In this document: in pieces, positions 27,865 through 36,603 of the stretch | Position numbering within the stretch: position 1 is the first letter of the stretch | Layout of the letters: every line of letters starts with the position of its first letter | The notes under the pieces: generated by a model | What the model was told of the DNA's origin: nothing | What the model saw: the letters and a program-made list of their open reading frames with translations, nothing else | Database searches by the model: none | Position numbers and translations under genes: made by a program | Source: Tritrichomonas musculus | Lineage: Eukaryota; Parabasalia; Tritrichomonadida; Tritrichomonadidae | Reading direction: 5' to 3' | DNA: 64,000 nucleotides | NCBI GenBank assembly: GCA_039105265.1 | Contig: JAPFFF010000044.1 | Span: forward strand, 248,001 to 312,000

Positions 27865-27967
27865 GGCTCGAAGAGCCTCGACCGAAGGTCTCGGGCAACG
27901 AAGTTGACCTCAGCCAAACGAAGTTTGGTTTTGAATTTCCTTTGGAAATACTCAGAACCATGTTCTG
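27865..27967. repeat. Tandem cluster of six triloop hairpins, element B
   Basis: In order: GGCTC-GAA-GAGCC (27865), GACC-GAA-GGTC (27880), CAAC-GAA-GTTG (27896), CCAAAC-GAA-GTTTGG (27914), ATTTCC-TTT-GGAAAT (27935), CAGAAC-CAT-GTTCTG (27953). Every stem differs, while every loop is three bases. The first four recur at 28643-28706. The cluster lies between two minus-strand genes, downstream of the HNH gene. An antisense frame crossing it is a shadow. Confidence 0.9.
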
Positions 27968-28003
27968 TGAAAGAAATGCAAAAAAAATATTTTGTTAATT
28001 GAT

Positions 28004-28399
28004 TTAATAAATTATACCAGATGGTGTATAACGTACACATCGAGAATCATTAGTCCAACAAAGATTGTCAATATGATAATCAAATTTGTTATGATTAATA
28101 TGCTTAACAAATTTATAATTATTAGGGTTTGGAATAAATTGTTTAGCGATTAATTCATGTTTTTTATATAATTTTCCGTTCAATTTAACATGTGGACAAT
28201 TGTTTTTCATGATTTCTTCTAAAACACGTTCACAACGACCCAGTGTAATAATAAATGGAAATTCGGTTTGAATAAAATACTTGTATTCAAAATTAAGTAA
28301 TGGAACATAAGTAGTATCAGGTTTTGATTCAATTATATATTTCAAAAATTCATCAAATTTAATTTCGTCAACATATTCATGAATGTAATTTGTTGTCAT
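28004..28399 (-). CDS. NUMOD4-HNH endonuclease-like protein, element B
   Basis: 131 residues. Residues 30-90 resemble a NUMOD4-type lead (YVPLLNFEYKYFIQ, then LNGKLYKKHELIAKQFIP). Residues 95-125 hold an HNH core: FVKHINHNKFDYHIDNLCWTN. Proteins of this kind are phage and virus homing endonucleases, nicking or cutting DNA at specific sites. A related NUMOD4-like frame is in C at 51221. It is grouped with a KilA-N-like gene, a frequent neighbour in large DNA viruses. Confidence 0.7.
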   Translation of the reverse strand: MTTNYIHEYVDEIKFDEFLKYIIESKPDTTYVPLLNFEYKYFIQTEFPFIITLGRCERVLEEIMKNNCPHVKLNGKLYKKHELIAKQFIPNPNNYKFVKHINHNKFDYHIDNLCWTNDSRCVRYTPSGIIY

Positions 28400-28500
28400 T
28401 TTATAGTAGAAAAAAAATTAAAAAAAAATTAAATTTGAAAAATTAATTTTTGAATTTGACAAAAAAATAATTTCTAAACAGATTTTTTTTCCGGTTAGTT

Positions 28501-28760
28501 TTGACATTGATTTTACAGCTTGGTTTTCAACATTTATTCGTGTGGTAGAATTCTACCATTCGATTTGACATTGATTTTCATAGTTGGTTATCAACGTTTA
28601 TTCGTGTGCGGGAATTCCCGCAAGCGATTTTGACATTGGTTCGGCTCAAAGAGCCTCGACCGAAGGTCTCGGGCAACGAAGTTGACCTCAGACAAACAAA
28701 GTTTGTTTTTCACAGCTTGGTTATCAACGTTTATTTGTGTAGGAGTTTTCTCCTAGACGC
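28501..28760. repeat. Three tandem units, each ending in a different palindrome, element B
   Basis: Each unit runs TTTGACATTGATTTT, then AGCTTGGTTATCAACGTTTA, TTCGTGTG and a palindrome. The palindromes differ completely: GGTAGAATTCTACC (28544), GCGGGAATTCCCGC (28608), AGGAGTTTTCTCCT (28741). The third unit is split by a triloop cluster at 28643-28706. The last palindrome stands downstream of the KilA-N-like gene; read along that gene, a T run lies before it. It could act in RNA 3' ends or recombination. Confidence 0.85.
28643..28706. repeat. Second triloop cluster, inserted in a repeat unit, element B
   Basis: Four hairpins match the first four at 27865-27928. Hairpin 1 has loop AAA in place of GAA. 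Hairpin 4 is ACAAAC-AAA-GTTTGT against CCAAAC-GAA-GTTTGG, a change on both sides of the stem that keeps pairing. The flanking 28501-type repeat unit is uninterrupted in its first two copies. Confidence 0.88.
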
Positions 28761-28783
28761 AAAAAAAAAATAATTTAATTGAT

Positions 28784-29527
28784 TTATTCTTGAAATTCAA
28801 CAAAATATAATGTAATTAAATCATATAATTGTTCTAACAAATCAATTTGTGCATAAATGACACAATTATCAATTAACATTTCATTTTCATTGAAGTTCTC
28901 ACGAATTATATTTTTGATATCACGATTACATGTCATTGAAACTGGTAAATTATCTCGGTAAAACCAGTTTTCATCTGGATTATCGAAGTGATTTCGCATT
29001 TTTGAAAACGAATCGATGTGTCTTCGAACAAGATGTAATTTACAACGAGTTATTGAATCTGGAATTGATTCTCGCCAAATGAAGAAAACATAATCAAATT
29101 GTCTTCCTTCAGGTACAGCACGTAATGTTAAGTTTTCAATTTGTTCTTTCAATTGATTACGTTGTTGATTAAAATAGTTATCAAGAAGTTTCATAATGTC
29201 AAATGAATATGATGGGGAACACCAAATTGCAACATGATTGACAAGTAAACGGTGAATATACATTCCTTTTAATTCGTTAGGGAAATTTGGTCGGTTTTCA
29301 TATAATTTCTGGTCCGGAGGAATTCCGCCGGACCCATTTATGTATTCAAGAAGTTCTTTCGAACTTTGATTTTGAAACCAGTGACGTGCTGGTTTATTAG
29401 ATTGACATGAATTAATAATACTTTGCATTTGATACATATCATCAGAAATTGAATGAATGATTCGAAGTTTGTCATTATATTGGATATATTCATATTCATC
29501 ATTAATTGGTGTAACAATTGTGTTCAT
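28784..29527 (-). CDS. KilA-N/MSV199-like protein, element B
   Basis: 247 residues. Residues 30-105 have a KilA-N shape (a helical lead, SNKPARHWFQNQSSKELLEY, then GMYIHRLLVNHVAIWCSPS, FDIMKLLDNYF). Residues 145-230 (DYVFFIWRESIP, KLHLVRRHIDSF, MRNHFDNPDENWFYRDNLPV) resemble the MSV199/DUF3627-type tail that follows KilA-N in insect and giant viruses. Such proteins are DNA-binding and often variable accessory genes. C carries a clearer KilA-N protein at 52136. Confidence 0.6.
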   Translation of the reverse strand: MNTIVTPINDEYEYIQYNDKLRIIHSISDDMYQMQSIINSCQSNKPARHWFQNQSSKELLEYINGSGGIPPDQKLYENRPNFPNELKGMYIHRLLVNHVAIWCSPSYSFDIMKLLDNYFNQQRNQLKEQIENLTLRAVPEGRQFDYVFFIWRESIPDSITRCKLHLVRRHIDSFSKMRNHFDNPDENWFYRDNLPVSMTCNRDIKNIIRENFNENEMLIDNCVIYAQIDLLEQLYDLITLYFVEFQE

Positions 29528-30392
29528 TTTTGAATAAAGATAAAAAATTAAATAAAAAAATAAATTTGAAAATTAATTTTATTAATCAACTTTTTGAATA
29601 GAATAATATAAATGTGAAAATTTCATGTTTACAGTTGATTTGAGAATCTGATTTTTAAAATATATATTACTATATAAGTCCGCAATATAATTGTATAATT
29701 ACTTTGTTTCACTGAGCTAAAGAAGTTGATTATTAAAAATGTTAATATTTTTTTCACACTGATTTCATAGAATAAACTTATTATGATACTGTAAAACGTT
29801 GTTTTATTGATGTTCTTGTGTAACTAATTGCGATTAGCTATTTTATTTGAAATTTGAATTTTCAAGATATTAGATGAGATAATCATCTGAAACCAAAAAT
29901 CGAAAAAGTGGAATATTTGAAATCGGGGTTATGTGATGATTACAAATATATATGATATTTGTTCCAAAAGATGCTCTGGATATAAAATTCGAAAAATCGG
30001 AATTATCTGTAAAATTGAGAGACCATTGAATTTAAAAATTTTATAATTGAATAGAAGATGCCATGTATTCAAAATTACAGATTTCTCTGATGAATTTTAT
30101 TTAAGAAGTAATTCAATTTATCAGATTCTGCAGAATTCTTTCACAATTATTACAGATTTGTCGGATGATTTTAATTTGAATAGTAATTCAAAATTACAGA
30201 TTTGTCGGATGATTTTAATTTGAGAACTCTATCAAAAATACAGATTTATAAGATGATTTAATTTGAATAGTTATTCAATTTTACCGAAAAATTAGATTTA
30301 TAAGATAATTCAAATAACAAATAAAAAAATATTTTTAATAATCACGTTTTTCATATATTTTTTCGAGTATGGGATTTCCCATAGTCGTCATT
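29528..30392. other. A+T-rich non-coding region with tandem repeats and a gene-end hairpin, element B
   Basis: The largest gap in B, between the KilA-N-like gene and the end of the polymerase gene. No gene is supported. From about 30070 to 30320 a unit built on ACAGATTTGTCGGATGATTT, then AATTTGAATAGTAATTC, repeats four to five times imperfectly. The palindrome at 30368-30383 lies just beyond the polymerase stop. This could be an origin, a promoter region for the 29527 gene or simply repeat expansion. Confidence 0.6.
30368..30383 (-). terminator. Gene-end palindrome TATGGGA-TT-TCCCATA after polymerase gene, element B
   Basis: A 7-bp stem nine bases past the polymerase stop codon, followed (minus strand) by CGAAAAAATAT. 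The outer bases GAG and GTCG match those around palindromes at 52910 and 56415 in C and are close to the GTGT and CG of the 28501 units. Calling it a terminator or RNA-processing signal is inference. Confidence 0.45.
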
Positions 30393-33300
30393 TCATTGAA
30401 TAATATAATCATTAGCAGTAATTCCTTTAACAAATGGTGCACATGAATTATTTTCTAAAACAATCATTTTTGTATGTAAACCAGTTAACGCATTTTTTTG
30501 AATAGTCAATTTTGACATTTGATTTCCATTCATTTGAAGATTAATATTCTTACCTTGTTTAACAGAATTGTTTTCAATAATTGATTTATAATCTGGATAT
30601 TTAATATCATTCTTTTTAAGTGATACTCCTTTCAATTTTAATGATTTGGTTTGTCCATTATTATTCCAAATGGTGTAACATTTTGGAGCAAGTGCAATCA
30701 TGTTTTCACCTGTTTTTTCAATAGCACAACCAAGAACCTTTTTTTCATCTTCAATTGTGTTAATTGAAGGGTTTGGCATGAATTCGTATACATGTTTGTC
30801 ATAGAATTCTTTGTTTTTGATAACATGATTGAATAATTGAGTTGGAGGTTCATTTGGATTACCTGAAACAGCATAGTACATTGAATCAGTATCTCCTTCA
30901 ATATAATGAATTTTATTCATGTCCAAGCATTTATTCATGAAATCATAATAGAAAGTCAAATACCAGAATTTTGCATTATCTAATGTCCAAAGAGATTCTT
31001 GGATGCAAGTTGTGCAATGATATGATTTTGGAGAATGTTGTATCATAAATGTGTTATCATTTAATTGAGCACCTCCCATATAAGTTTGTGATATAATTGA
31101 TTGATAAGCCTTATTTGCATCACAAATTTTGATTTTAGAGAACTTCTCAGTATTCATTCCATCATATCCATAAGAACCATTCATTGAGATTTTATAAAAT
31201 TTTTCATTTCCATGCTCTTTCCCAGAGATGATATCCTGACGTTTTTTCATAAATTCATTAACAAATTGATTGAATCCAGTGTGACATTCATATTGTGAAA
31301 CAGATTTGACATCATCGATTATCAATCCATGGTCAAGAAGGAACCAAAGGTAATAATTTGAGAAAACCATGTATTCCCCATTTGTGTCAAGCAACATTGT
31401 TAATTTACGTTCTTCCTTATCGATTGAATTTAAATTGTTTGATTTCATGTAATTGTACATGTATGAACCAATTGTTTCTTCATTATTTGTGATATTAATG
31501 TTTCGAAATACTGGTGGGAAATTAATGAAATAATTGATTTTTGATTTGGGACAAGATAGTTTCACAACAGCATAGAAAACATAATTTGGTTTATTTGAAA
31601 AACGTGATTTTGAAGTTATGATTTTCATACAACGTTCTCGAGATTGTTTATCCTTTGCTTCAATCCTTCGAATGAAAGCACCTGGCATGAACATAATTCC
31701 TCCATGATATTTAATAAATGGATGTGGATTTGAACTGAATGATGAAGGATAAAGTGAATTGAAATCAATTCCAAGAATATGTGTTTGAACGTTTTGAGTT
31801 TCATAAGAGATTACCTTGTTATTAATTCCGTCGTAACGGAATTTGTTGATATGAGTTTCACCTTTGATGTTAACACGATGCATTACATTTGATAATCCAC
31901 CAGCAATGGCATTTCGAATTGTATAATATTCATCTTCATTATTTATCAAAGTTGGAAGATGATGTAGTTTGCAATATTTTTTTAATTGAATTCTCAATGC
32001 TGTTATTTTTGGGTCATCTCGTTTTCGAAGTTTATTACATTCAGCACAAGCCAACAAACAATTTGAAAATTCATGTCCAATATCATTGTTAATTCTATCA
32101 AGAGTTGGTTTGTTTTGATATGTGAAATGCTCTTTGCAAAGATGACATTTACCCTTAATTGAGTCATTGTAAAGTTTGAGAAATGCTTTGTAATCATTGG
32201 ACGAAACACATTTTGAAAGGTCTCTTTTAATTGGATGAGATAAGTTATATCGTTCATCTTGTTTGTAATAATTTTCACATTTGAATTGCCACCATTTAGG
32301 ATTTGGAATGAATTCATTGTATTTATGTATAGGATTATAATTTTCATGAGGATTGAAATCCTTGTATGCTAGAGCATATTTTATACAAGATGCATTCTTA
32401 GATAATGATAAATTGGATATCAAATCAACTTTGTATTGAGCATTGAGTTGAATTAAATTGTCAATTGGTTTAATCATCATTTCAACATCATTGTCATTAT
32501 AAGCAAGCAAGTAATCCCATCGTGTTTTATAGTTTTTAGCATCTTCGAGATAGATTTGATAATCAGATTCTGAGAGTGGATTTTTCTGGTTGAGATAGCT
32601 GTCAAAGTCGTTGTATGAAAATGGTTCAGATTTAGATAATACTTCATTATAGTTTGATGAATTGACAGCCTCATATGGGAAAACCCCTTTCACAGAATTA
32701 GTTTCACCACCAAAATCAATACCAAATTGTTTTAATGTACCTCCAGCAACAAATGATTGAGCATCAATGAATCGTAATTTTGTTGGAAGGTGGTCTGAAA
32801 CAAGTATGAATTGTTTTAATGAAGATATTGTTCCAATTAATGAATTTGATTCAACATGCCAATGAGAGTGATTAAGATATTTCTTGAACAAATTAGAATC
32901 AAATCTTGATGAATTAAATCCGAAAACAGTTATGGTATAAATATTTGTATCAATATCATAAATTTTATCAGCAGGGAGAAATGATTTGTCATAAACGATT
33001 TTATCATTCAGTACTTCCATCGATTGTTCGAACAACCATGAAATCCATTCTGGAATAAACTCTTCAGAATCCTTTAATGAGAAATGTTTTGTAATTAATC
33101 CTGAAGATAATTTAACACATGAAGCAACTGAAAGAGGTATTAAACGTGAATTGATTACAGTTGAATCAGAAATCGATTTGTTAACTGATTGTTCCATCGT
33201 TTCAAAATCGTATGTCATATAATAAATGTTAGGTTTCCATTCTAAATCATATGCCAAACAATATTCATAAACTGGATTGTTTAAGATATGTGGACAGAAT

Positions 33301-35237
33301 GGAAGTGGTTCCTTGTTTGGAATAAAGTTCTTCTTGAAGACACCATCACAATGTTTGACATGAGATTCAAATCGATGTAGGTTTTCAGCTCCTCGATGAG
33401 TGTATGAATGACATTTTGGACAAATATGTATTTGAGTTAGTTTTTCAGGATTCTTAATATACATAATATGAATAATTTGGTCTTTCGAGAAAAGTAATGC
33501 AGAATGAGTTGGATAAGATTTATCGAAAAACCATTGTTCAGATAAGTCATAATATGAAGAATTATCGTTTTTAGTGAACTCATAAATATTAATGTTGAGA
33601 TGATATTTCTTAGACAATTCTTCCATTTGTTCCATTGTTACTCCTTTGAATTCTTTGAGAATCTTTAATCCTTGTTTTGGAATTTTGGTGTTATATTCAA
33701 TGTTATGTTCTTTGAGAAGGATTTTTTTAGCAACCTTAGTTCGTTCCTTTATTTGATATTTTTGAGTATATGCAAGTTTATGTATTTCAACATTATTTAC
33801 AATTATGATATCACTCAAACAGATTGCAAGAAATCGATAGAAACATAATTTATCATCTTCATTGTCAGCAATAATGCATTCACTTCTTAAAAATTCAATT
33901 GGTAAATCTTTAATATGTCCAGTAACCTTTCGCATTCGTGAGACAGTAAATGAAATTGAACCAACGATTGTTAATTTAGTTGATGAAGTTGATGTTTCAT
34001 ATGAATTGAGATTCGATTCAATATACATTTTAACATAATCAAGGTCCTGTAATGATGATATTATTATAGGAATTGTAGATTGATAATTTTTCCAATTAAT
34101 ATTTCGTGCTTCATATTCGAAATGGTCCTTTTCTTCATTCTCCAAATCATGAACAGGAGTTTCAAATACACCAGATAATTGGAAATGAATTTTGAATGGT
34201 TTTAGTTCTCTATCAAATACTTGTTGCAATGATTCGAAGATATGATTTAATGATGAGATTTGATTGAAATAATAAATAACAATTGGGGAGCCATTGTATT
34301 CCTCTTTATCAACATAATCTTTATCATATTTGGTATAATAATCCCAAACCTCAACTGCTTTATCAAAATCATGTGGTTCATTAATCATAAGGTAATCATT
34401 GTGTTTTGATTTAAATTTGTTATTGAATTTATCAAGATATTCATATAATTCTTCGTTTTCAGGAATGTAATATTCAAGTAAATGGGATTTATCGTGAATT
34501 TCTTTTTGTTCAATTTTCTTGAGATTCTCTTCTTTATTATATTGTTTAATTAATTTAATTGCATTATCGACTGCTTCATAAGCACGTTTAATTGCATTTT
34601 CAAGTTTTTCTTTTTTCAATTGATTATCAAATTTGTTCTGAGAATTAATTCTTGCAAGTTCATCTAAAGAATTGATTTGTTTGTATTCGTTTTTATCAAA
34701 TTTGTTGAAGAAATCATTATCATCACGAACTTGTTTATCATGAAATTCTTGATTGATTTGTTGTTGTTGTTCATTGAAATATTGATAATCAGATTCATTT
34801 GGTTGTTCATCTTCATAAAATGATTCACGATTTAATATATCTTGATAATTGTGTTCATAAGATTTATTTAATTCATGCTGTTTATTATAATATTGATTAT
34901 ATGTTTCATTCAATTCATCATCATTAATCGATTCATTATTAATATAATCTAGATAATTTTGTTCATATTGACGACGATTTTGTTCATGAGTTATGAAATT
35001 ATCAAGTTTTATCAGAAAATCATCACTATTATTAAAATCAAGCCCAATTATTTGTTGGGCATTATGTTGATTAAGATATGTATATAATGTTCTGATATTT
35101 CGTAATTTAGCACCTCCTCGATATCGACGAGTATCTGCAATTTCAAGATTTTCATTAAGTCCTTGATTAATATTATTAATAGATTCAATAATATCGTCAT
35201 TAGTAAAATCAATAAATGAATTTTGGTTGAAAGCCAT
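30393..35237 (-). CDS. Protein-primed DNA polymerase B with internal HNH module, element B
   Basis: 1614 residues, long for the family. In order: an Asn/Gln/Glu-rich lead (1-300); a conserved region with ENEEKDHFEYEARNINW; an OTU-like segment CFYRFLAICL near 463; a Zn finger CPKCHSY ... HVKHCDG near 604; exonuclease motif I TYDFETMEQ near 675; an HNH module near 1030-1065 (CHLCKEHF, TLDRINNDIGHEFSNC, CAECNKLR); motif A DFNSLYPSSF near 1157; motif B MNGSYGYDG near 1352; motif C EGDTDSMYYA near 1448. It copies the linear element. The same HNH is in C's polymerase but not in A's. Confidence 0.93.
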   Translation of the reverse strand: MAFNQNSFIDFTNDDIIESINNINQGLNENLEIADTRRYRGGAKLRNIRTLYTYLNQHNAQQIIGLDFNNSDDFLIKLDNFITHEQNRRQYEQNYLDYINNESINDDELNETYNQYYNKQHELNKSYEHNYQDILNRESFYEDEQPNESDYQYFNEQQQQINQEFHDKQVRDDNDFFNKFDKNEYKQINSLDELARINSQNKFDNQLKKEKLENAIKRAYEAVDNAIKLIKQYNKEENLKKIEQKEIHDKSHLLEYYIPENEELYEYLDKFNNKFKSKHNDYLMINEPHDFDKAVEVWDYYTKYDKDYVDKEEYNGSPIVIYYFNQISSLNHIFESLQQVFDRELKPFKIHFQLSGVFETPVHDLENEEKDHFEYEARNINWKNYQSTIPIIISSLQDLDYVKMYIESNLNSYETSTSSTKLTIVGSISFTVSRMRKVTGHIKDLPIEFLRSECIIADNEDDKLCFYRFLAICLSDIIIVNNVEIHKLAYTQKYQIKERTKVAKKILLKEHNIEYNTKIPKQGLKILKEFKGVTMEQMEELSKKYHLNINIYEFTKNDNSSYYDLSEQWFFDKSYPTHSALLFSKDQIIHIMYIKNPEKLTQIHICPKCHSYTHRGAENLHRFESHVKHCDGVFKKNFIPNKEPLPFCPHILNNPVYEYCLAYDLEWKPNIYYMTYDFETMEQSVNKSISDSTVINSRLIPLSVASCVKLSSGLITKHFSLKDSEEFIPEWISWLFEQSMEVLNDKIVYDKSFLPADKIYDIDTNIYTITVFGFNSSRFDSNLFKKYLNHSHWHVESNSLIGTISSLKQFILVSDHLPTKLRFIDAQSFVAGGTLKQFGIDFGGETNSVKGVFPYEAVNSSNYNEVLSKSEPFSYNDFDSYLNQKNPLSESDYQIYLEDAKNYKTRWDYLLAYNDNDVEMMIKPIDNLIQLNAQYKVDLISNLSLSKNASCIKYALAYKDFNPHENYNPIHKYNEFIPNPKWWQFKCENYYKQDERYNLSHPIKRDLSKCVSSNDYKAFLKLYNDSIKGKCHLCKEHFTYQNKPTLDRINNDIGHEFSNCLLACAECNKLRKRDDPKITALRIQLKKYCKLHHLPTLINNEDEYYTIRNAIAGGLSNVMHRVNIKGETHINKFRYDGINNKVISYETQNVQTHILGIDFNSLYPSSFSSNPHPFIKYHGGIMFMPGAFIRRIEAKDKQSRERCMKIITSKSRFSNKPNYVFYAVVKLSCPKSKINYFINFPPVFRNINITNNEETIGSYMYNYMKSNNLNSIDKEERKLTMLLDTNGEYMVFSNYYLWFLLDHGLIIDDVKSVSQYECHTGFNQFVNEFMKKRQDIISGKEHGNEKFYKISMNGSYGYDGMNTEKFSKIKICDANKAYQSIISQTYMGGAQLNDNTFMIQHSPKSYHCTTCIQESLWTLDNAKFWYLTFYYDFMNKCLDMNKIHYIEGDTDSMYYAVSGNPNEPPTQLFNHVIKNKEFYDKHVYEFMPNPSINTIEDEKKVLGCAIEKTGENMIALAPKCYTIWNNNGQTKSLKLKGVSLKKNDIKYPDYKSIIENNSVKQGKNINLQMNGNQMSKLTIQKNALTGLHTKMIVLENNSCAPFVKGITANDYIIQ

Positions 35238-35322
35238 TTATCAAAAATAAAAATGTGGAAAAAAATTAGTTCAAAAATTAAAATTTAAGAATCTGTTTCA
35301 AAAAAATATTTTAATCGTTTGT

Positions 35323-36045
35323 TTATTTTGATTCTTCTGAGAAATAAGTTTTTTTAACACCTAGGTGCGGACGTGAATTATAACATTTCCAATCATTCCA
35401 AACAACATGAAACGTTTTTCCTTTATATTTATATTCCAAACGAGATTTTTGATTCTCATATTTTGAAATCAATTCACAACCTTCTTTTGCAAATAATTGT
35501 GCAATATGTTCATGCGTATAACGAATGCATTTCATTTTATGTGAACGAATTCCTTTATTCCATTTTATTGGTGTGATTGCATAATCTAATCCTTCAAATG
35601 TATAATGAACCAATTTATCAGATAATTCATATGGAGAAGTTAATATACAATTTTCTTTTAACATTGATTCTCGTAATTTATCCTCTTTTTGTTTACGAGA
35701 TTCTTCTGAACGTTCTTCATTTGATTTAATTAATGTAATTCCTTGTTTTTTAGCATAATTGTAATCTTTTCTATATAATTTATCAGGATTGTGATAAAAT
35801 TCTCTAATATAACAGTACATAATTCTTGTTGGATTATTATTTCGATAGAATGTAATTGATTCGCAAATTAGAGATTCTTTTGGATATCTTAATATTGTAC
35901 AATCATATTTTTTAAAGAATTCATCAAATTGTTCATTAGAAGCAGTTATTGAATAAAATTTCATTGTTTGTTTGTCTTTTGGTTTTTTCAAATCTTTATT
36001 GTAAGCATCCAAATATTCAGCAATGGTTCCATTTATTTGTTGCAT
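35323..36045 (-). CDS. Protein with repeated Cys-Tyr motif units, element B
   Basis: 240 residues, last gene before the right inverted repeat. It has two or three related units of about 50 residues, best seen in ENCILTSPYELSDKLVHYTF ... AITPIKWNKG and EGCELISKYENQKSRLEYKY ... HVVWNDWK. The pattern (G/N)C.L.S.Y....L.Y...G....I.W recalls a small domain fused to nucleases in giant viruses, in which further Cys bind zinc; that link is tentative. Function unknown. Confidence 0.45.
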   Translation of the reverse strand: MQQINGTIAEYLDAYNKDLKKPKDKQTMKFYSITASNEQFDEFFKKYDCTILRYPKESLICESITFYRNNNPTRIMYCYIREFYHNPDKLYRKDYNYAKKQGITLIKSNEERSEESRKQKEDKLRESMLKENCILTSPYELSDKLVHYTFEGLDYAITPIKWNKGIRSHKMKCIRYTHEHIAQLFAKEGCELISKYENQKSRLEYKYKGKTFHVVWNDWKCYNSRPHLGVKKTYFSEESK

Positions 36046-36105
36046 TTTAGAAAAATAAAAAATAAAAAAAATATTTAAAAATACAAACTACTGGAAAATA
36101 AGGTA

Positions 36106-36334
36106 CCCTAACAATTTCAAACTTGTTCTGGGAGCTTGGTTTACCAAGTAAGTTTCCAACGAATTTCAAACTTGTTCTGGGAGCTTGGTTCCTGAGGTAG
36201 GTCTCTAACGTGTTTATGAAGAGTTTGGTGTTGAATTGTCAATTTTTCTGGGAGCTTGGTTCCTGGTATTGGGAGACAAGGAAATTCTTATCAGTAGTTA
36301 TTCGGGGTACCAGAGCGAACATTATATTACTACT
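36106..36334 (-). repeat. Right terminal inverted repeat of element B
   Basis: Reverse complement of 13090-13320 with a few small differences at the inner edge. It ends CATTATATTACTACT at 36334, next to the target duplication. The three AACCAAGCTCCCAGAA sub-repeats are also present here in inverted form. The close match of the two ends indicates a recent insertion. Confidence 0.95.
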
Positions 36335-36340
36335 TCGCAT
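36335..36340. repeat. Right copy of 6-bp target-site duplication of element B
   Basis: TCGCAT, identical to 13084-13089. The host sequence resumes immediately with coding sequence of element A's polymerase. Confidence 0.95.
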
Positions 36341-36603
36341 TAGGCAAGAAAAGTTATTTAGATATCTTAGTCGATGAAGAAGGAAAAGAAGGATATCATA
36401 TAAGACTCAAGGGCATTCCTCATCAAGTGATCATTAATAAATGTAAACGAATGGGCATCACAATTGAAGAACTCTATGAAAAATTGTATGCTGGGGCCAA
36501 AATGGAGTTCAATTTATTAGATGGCACAAATGCATTCAGAAAAACTCAAACTTTTCAGCAGACTAATCTCAAAAAGTTTAGCAGGACCCTTAAATTCATT
36601 TAG
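36340..36603 (+). pseudogene. Distal part of element A polymerase B, beyond the B insertion
   Basis: The frame encodes LGKKSYLDILVDEEGK, then a basic helical tail that includes HIRLKGIPHQVI and KLYAGAKMEFNLLDGT. The GKKSY...LKGIP signature is the usual end of protein-primed polymerases of Mavericks. It lies directly outside element B and overlaps the end of the opposite-strand gene 36596-37333 by eight bases. Confidence 0.85.

Larger units (their letters stand above)
13090..36334. mobile_element. Maverick/Polinton element B, both ends present
   Basis: About 23.2 kb bounded by inverted repeats of about 230 bp that start AGTAGTAATATAATG, and by the duplication TCGCAT. It contains polymerase B, integrase, capsid protein, packaging ATPase, a Gly/Val-rich small protein, a fibre-like protein, a large virion-like protein, an HNH nuclease, a KilA-N-like protein and smaller genes. 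All major frames are open and the ends match closely, so it looks whole and is the youngest layer of the nest. It lies inside the polymerase gene of element A. Confidence 0.96.

Noticed and set aside
27849-28040. Short minus-strand frame across the triloop cluster
   Set aside because: It reads through a non-coding run of hairpins, overlaps the end of the HNH gene and has no relative in C.
28501-28760. Repeats with variable segments resembling CRISPR or an integron array
   Set aside because: The variable parts are palindromes rather than unique spacers, there are only three units, and no cas or integron-type recombinase gene is near.
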